DNA of 30,562 bases from assembly GCA_036939755.1 (NCBI GenBank), contig JALLAZ010000028.1, positions 1 through 30,562 of the forward strand, given 5' to 3'. This document shows positions 26,797 through 30,562 of this stretch, in pieces. The notes below the pieces were generated by a model. The model was not told the DNA's origin. It saw only the letters and a program-made list of their open reading frames with translations, and did not search any database. The first letter of the stretch is position 1; each line of letters begins with the position of its first letter. Source of the stretch: Stephanodiscus triporus. Lineage: Eukaryota > Bacillariophyta > Thalassiosirophyceae > Thalassiosirales > Thalassiosiraceae. The position numbers were made by a program, and so were the translations under genes.

Positions 26797-27304
26797 TATT
26801 GCTATCGGGAATTCTTTGTGAGGGAGATAATGAGTCAAACGAACTTGTTCAGGGTCGGGAAGTGCAACTTGTGTTTTTTTCGGGAGAAGATAAGAATCAT
26901 TTCCAGTTGGTACCTGTTCTATGCCATGTATGCGACGGAGGCAGTTCCAGAAAAGTCTCTAACAACATAAATCCATGTTTTATCTTGAGGATACAGCTCA
27001 TTTTTCTGTTGTGCAAAATTTGCCAGAAGTCAAAAATTCAATATGTATTATTCCTACCTACGTGAGCGTATTCATGTAAGTAGAGTATCTACCTAGTTCA
27101 AGCAGCAAATTTTGAATACACGATAGATTACGATACGCTACACCATACGAAGAATCTCGATGTGCCCTCTCGCCTCTCGTCAACATCGTGCAACTCAAAC
27201 ACATCATTCAAGAACAGCAGCTATCAGAATGAAACGGCGATGTCGTCACCCCAAATCAACGCCATATGTCACAGCCACATCCTTAATCCACTGAATAAAA
27301 TAAA
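26797..27304. promoter_or_regulatory. Divergent promoter region
   Basis: It lies between the HMG-box gene (minus) and the carbonic-anhydrase-like gene (plus). It is AT-rich, with no supported ORF; a short plus ORF ending near 27065 overlaps the HMG start and is not convincing. A TGAATAAAATAAA stretch lies at 27292-27304, directly before the plus-strand ATG. Confidence 0.4.
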
Positions 27305-29238
27305 ATGTCATCACGCTACACACATCAATTCCTAATCCTGTGTCTACTGCAATTCCTTAGAGATTCGTCGCCACGGAATTGGATGGATGCCATCGACCCA
27401 AAAGTATTAACAAATGATGGTATGCCGCGCGTGATGCCACCACGAGACAAAACCGAGGATCATGATATCATTAGTCACAACACGAATGTCCAGCATGCGG
27501 CAATTGATATTCACGGCTCCATCACGAAACTGTTTGAGGAGGTGGACCCATTCCGTGTCACTGAAGCAACCTCCTCATCTCCGTCTTACAATCCGACATC
27601 CACACCTATCTCCGATCCCAACGTCAATCCGACAAGTGAGCCATCCTTGGAACTATTGATGCCGACGGCCGCTCCAACCTTCTCGGTTGTTCCTATCCCA
27701 AGCAATCCCAAGACGGGCTATTTTAACTACGACACCTTGAGCCCATATGGTCCGGACGGCTGGAAAAATATACATAAGATTGATAATAATGATCCAGGAC
27801 ACTTTTGGCATACTTTCGAATTAGACGATGCAGAGGTGTCAAACTATTGCGGCAGTAATGAGAAGCAGAGCCCAATTGATGTCTGTGAATCGCCTCACAA
27901 TACTTGTACTGAAACTCACGAAATGAGACCGTTGGTAAGTAGGAATGTGATTACGCATGTGTCTGTGTGAATAAAGATCATGAGCATACGCATGGAGTCT
28001 AATCGAAATCTAAAACTTCGTCAATAAAAGCCTGGAGACTACAAAATGGATAGTACTTGGATCTCCAAACAAATCCTACCTAATAAACTGCGTCTAGTCA
28101 TGTCACCACGAACAGGAGATGAACCAGACCCGCCCCAAATAGACTTTTCCTCGACTGGGCAGGGTCTCATTGACATGACAAACATCGACTTCAAATTCCC
28201 ATCAGAGCACACCGTCTGCGGACGAAGGTTTGACGGAGAGATGCAGTATTACGCATATAGTCCAGTAAAGAAACGATTCATTGCCGTGAGCTTCTTACTT
28301 GATGGTAAGATTTTGCTTCATTTTTGCAACCAAATAACTAATTCACTGTCTCTAACAAAAAATCAAAGCAAACGAAAGTAATCCCGAAAATATTCATTTG
28401 CAGGAAGTAATAGATGCTTTCACTCTAGTGTACAAGGATGATCAAAGAGAATGCAAAGAGAGGCAAAGCTTGCTCTCTACTACCAATAGCTCTGCCAGTG
28501 GCTTAGAAGAGATGACGACTAGCTTTGCGAGTAGCTTTCTAGCAGCGAGGACAAACAGCTCTGCTGCAAGCTTTGCGGGAGGGGGCAGCAAGAGAAAGCT
28601 GCGTGGCAATAATGGCAATAAAGCACCATCCAGTTCAACAGAAGGAAAACCGAAATACGATACACCATCAACGAGCGCAACAATTCATGTAAATGACCTA
28701 AATGTGAGCGGATCGATATTACAACAACGCCGGCTATCAGTTAAATGGCATCCTTTCCACCCTGACGTGCAAAAGTCAATCCATTTCTGGTGAGTCCGTT
28801 CTTGTGGGCAGCATTTCTTTACATTAAATTTACCTTCGGGTATTTGTTTTGTTCTCCTCTCCTAACATGCTCACTGTTGTAATTATTCACCATCTCCACA
28901 GGGGATATAGCGGCTCCATCACTGACCCACCCTGCACAGCTGTGGTCGACTGGAAAATCATGGACGTCCCGACACCCATATCAATACTGCAACTTGCTCA
29001 GTTCAAAAAAATACTCTTCAATCATGTGGATGGTGATTGTCAGCAAACTAGCGTTCACAATACCGAAGGCAGCGTTGCTAGACCAACACAAGCCCAACGG
29101 AAATACTACAAGTGCACAAGGGATGATTATGTAAGCGACGAAGAAGCAGCCATTTGTGGTCTTGCGGGATGTGAACATCCTTTTGGAGCCGGGTTGAACA
29201 AGTACTATCCGCCGTTGGTGGATGTTACCGGTCCCTGA
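27305..29238 (+). CDS. Secreted alpha-carbonic-anhydrase-like protein lacking zinc ligands
   Basis: Four exons, 27305-27934, 28031-28304, 28369-28789 and 28902-29238 (donors GTAAGT, GTAAGA, GTGAGT; phases 0, 1, 2 agree), give 553 residues. A hydrophobic N-terminus (HQFLILCLLQFL) suggests secretion, followed by a Ser/Pro/Thr linker to about 137. The alpha-CA fold starts at YGPDGWKNI, then NYCGSNEKQSPIDVC (180-194), the SEH block (268-270), GSITDPPCTAVVDWKIMDVP and ISILQLAQFKKIL. In catalytic enzymes two His in FHFHW and one in AELHLVH bind zinc; here the matching sequences are IDFKF (D263, K265) and GEMQYY (Q282), so none is His. The protein is therefore probably a CA-related, non-catalytic protein, possibly cell-wall or surface associated. 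A Ser/Gly-rich insertion of about 80 residues sits inside exon 3. Divergent from the HMG gene. Confidence 0.85.
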
Positions 29239-29641
29239 AAGGAACTCGCCACGAGGTCGTGTTATTATTATCGTCGAACGAGCTAGTTTTGAGTTTGATA
29301 AGCTTGGCACGTGTGACCTTTCGGGTCTTTGATTTCCACAGCCTGAAGAGCTTATTTCATAGAGATATATATAATCACATAACGAACACGCATGAATAAA
29401 AAAAACACTAACAAAAACAGGGTGACACCACTCAATTGCCATAAGTATTTGTAAAGTTAAGATTTGGACAACGCCAGTGTTGAAGTTGCCCTTGTTGGAG
29501 TCAAGGGCAATATACTTGAAGGTCTACATACCGCACCACAGCTCATGCCGCCCACCGTGACATACCCCCAAAAAAATTTATTGTAAATAGATTGTTCATC
29601 TCCGTGAGGTACAATTATTGATTGGAACGTCCTGACAAGGA

Positions 29642-29685
29642 CAATTAATTGATTGGCAATTAACAATTAATTGCACAATTAATTG
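29642..29685. repeat. Three copies of the palindrome CAATTAATTG
   Basis: Perfect 10-base palindromes at 29642-29651, 29664-29673 and 29676-29685. A related ACAATTATTGATTGG lies shortly upstream. The TAATTA-type core resembles generic homeodomain targets, but such AT-rich palindromes also arise by chance or as terminator hairpins. Confidence 0.8.
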
Positions 29686-30127
29686 CTCTGTTCTATTACA
29701 ATGTCAAACATAAAATACCTACAATACTCCTACTAGCAAACCCACCAAACACCAGTCAACTACCCTTGTAGATCGAGATCATGCATGAATTCCTCATGCT
29801 CTGCGATCTTTCTCTCTACTCTTTCACTCTTGTTGGCTTGCAAGTAGAAATAAGAAAAAAAACCTTTCTCTGAGCACCATAGCGGAGTAGGAGAGTACGA
29901 AACCTTTGTGCACATGACCCTCTGTGTCTTTTGGCAATGTGTGCACGCGAATGAGCGACAACGAAAGAGGCGTGCGATAACGAACGAATGAGGTGCGCTA
30001 CGACTAATGGAAGAGGGCAGGGTGGGCACGATGGTGTCAGAATTTCATGGGCATGCTGGCGGGCAGCCCGAAAGCACCTGCCTCCCACATCCCTCCCATA
30101 ACAAGAAAGAGGGGGCGTGTTCGTACA

Positions 30128-30186
30128 TTGAGTCTTTTAAGGGAAGGAAGGATTGCGCCTTGAGTCTTTTAGGGGAGGATTGCGCC
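30128..30186 (+). repeat. Tandem repeat, two imperfect copies
   Basis: Copy 1 (30128-30159) and copy 2 (30160-30186) both start TTGAGTCTTTTA and end GGATTGCGCC; copy 1 has a five-base GGAAG insertion. A third TTGA start follows at once. Confidence 0.85.
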
Positions 30187-30428
30187 TTGATGTCATGGTG
30201 GCGTTGAGTTGACATCAACTTTTTTCAGGTCACGGAGTTCTCTTTTTGTAGGGGGCATTTTACGTAATCCTACTGTAATAAATACCGCTGCACTGTTGTA
30301 TTTTGACAACGTGATTTTCTTGAGCATGTATCTAAAATATCGAAATAGTTTTGTATATGTAAAGTCTACGTAGGAATAAAAAAATACGGGTGACATGACC
30401 CCCCTACGGCAACACAACCATCACAACC

Positions 30429-30562
30429 ATGGCCGTTGCCGGCGGAAATGGTCCCCCTAGAGCCTCGCAGGATGACCGATGCATCGGATTGATCGGGGAC
30501 AACCCCTCGAGCAAGCGAATATGCTTTTTGTGGGGAGTGAAGGGTGTATGCCCCTCAAAACG
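30429..30562 (+). CDS. Partial ORF running off the window end
   Basis: ATG at 30429 opens a frame that stays open to the last base (44 codons). The start sequence is MAVAGGNGPPRASQDDRCIG and it continues with RICFLWGVKGVCPSK. The composition turns GC-rich at the ATG, as at other gene starts in this window, and the preceding bases (CACAACC) resemble a favourable start context. Two Cys near the end might belong to a zinc-finger or similar motif, but this cannot be judged from the fragment. Confidence 0.4.
   Translation, partial: MAVAGGNGPPRASQDDRCIGLIGDNPSSKRICFLWGVKGVCPSK

Larger units (their letters stand above)
29239..30428. other. Gene-poor region with palindromes and repeats
   Basis: No gene is firmly supported. 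The minus strand has one possible last exon, 29836-29760 (SERVERKIAEHEEFMHDLDL, after a TACTTGCAAG acceptor), which could join a 22-base first exon at 30099-30078 (MGGMWEA) to make 32 residues; the support is weak. Other small ORFs are AT-rich chance frames. Palindromes at 29642-29685 and a tandem repeat at 30128-30186 are listed separately. Confidence 0.4.

Noticed and set aside
29457..29666. Minus ORF of 69 codons near the palindromes
   Set aside because: AT-rich chance frame overlapping repeated palindromic sequence; no motif.
30193..30417. Minus ORF of 74 codons
   Set aside because: Only its last 21 codons follow an ATG in fair context (MPPTKRELRDLKK); no splice partner or family found.

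Overview
This window looks like nuclear DNA from a stramenopile alga, most likely a diatom. Genes carry one to three short GT-AG introns (about 50-180 bases), are densely packed on both strands, and encode proteins rich in low-complexity Q, S, G and D tracts. Several products fit a diatom: an HMG-box protein with a split box, an alpha-carbonic-anhydrase-like secreted protein, a TALE-like homeodomain protein and a TMEM184/DUF300 membrane protein. No rRNA, tRNA, CRISPR array or prokaryotic operon was seen. All exon joins below were worked out by hand from splice sites and reading phase; family names rest on recognised motifs, not searches.

Layout. 1-5.9 kb, plus strand: splicing factor ISY1; a stretch with repeats; an unrecognised two-exon gene whose first exon contains a long inverted repeat; a membrane-anchored START-domain protein. 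5.9-6.3 kb: a probable gene remnant. 6.7-10.2 kb, minus strand: TMEM184/DUF300 protein, a possible CINP-like protein, and a 69-residue single-span protein visible only after splicing. 10.7-11.6 kb, plus: TylF-like methyltransferase. 12.1-15.3 kb, minus: glutamine-rich coiled-coil protein. 15.6-17.4 kb, plus: PLC-like phosphodiesterase with a C-terminal membrane span. 17.5-18.1 kb: decayed gene traces. 18.2-20.1 kb, minus: membrane-anchored JmjC/cupin-8 protein. 20.4-20.9 kb, plus: a spliced, extremely cysteine-rich small protein. 21.05-21.96 kb, minus: a disrupted SET-domain methyltransferase ending near an ambiguous base at 22115. 22.1-23.8 kb, plus: a cluster of small AT-rich ORFs including the homeodomain protein. 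24.0-26.8 kb, minus: split HMG-box protein. 27.3-29.2 kb, plus: four-exon carbonic-anhydrase-like protein lacking the zinc ligands. 29.2-30.4 kb: mostly gene-free, with palindromes and repeats; a partial ORF runs off the end.

The genes do not form one pathway. Several neighbours are divergent pairs sharing 300-550-base promoter regions (10180/10713, 15278/15632, 20061/20361, 26796/27305), and others converge tail to tail; the convergent gaps hold the gene remnants. The most interesting items are the inverted repeat in a coding exon, the homeodomain without Asn51, the carbonic-anhydrase-like protein without zinc ligands, the Cys-rich protein, and three decayed or disrupted genes.
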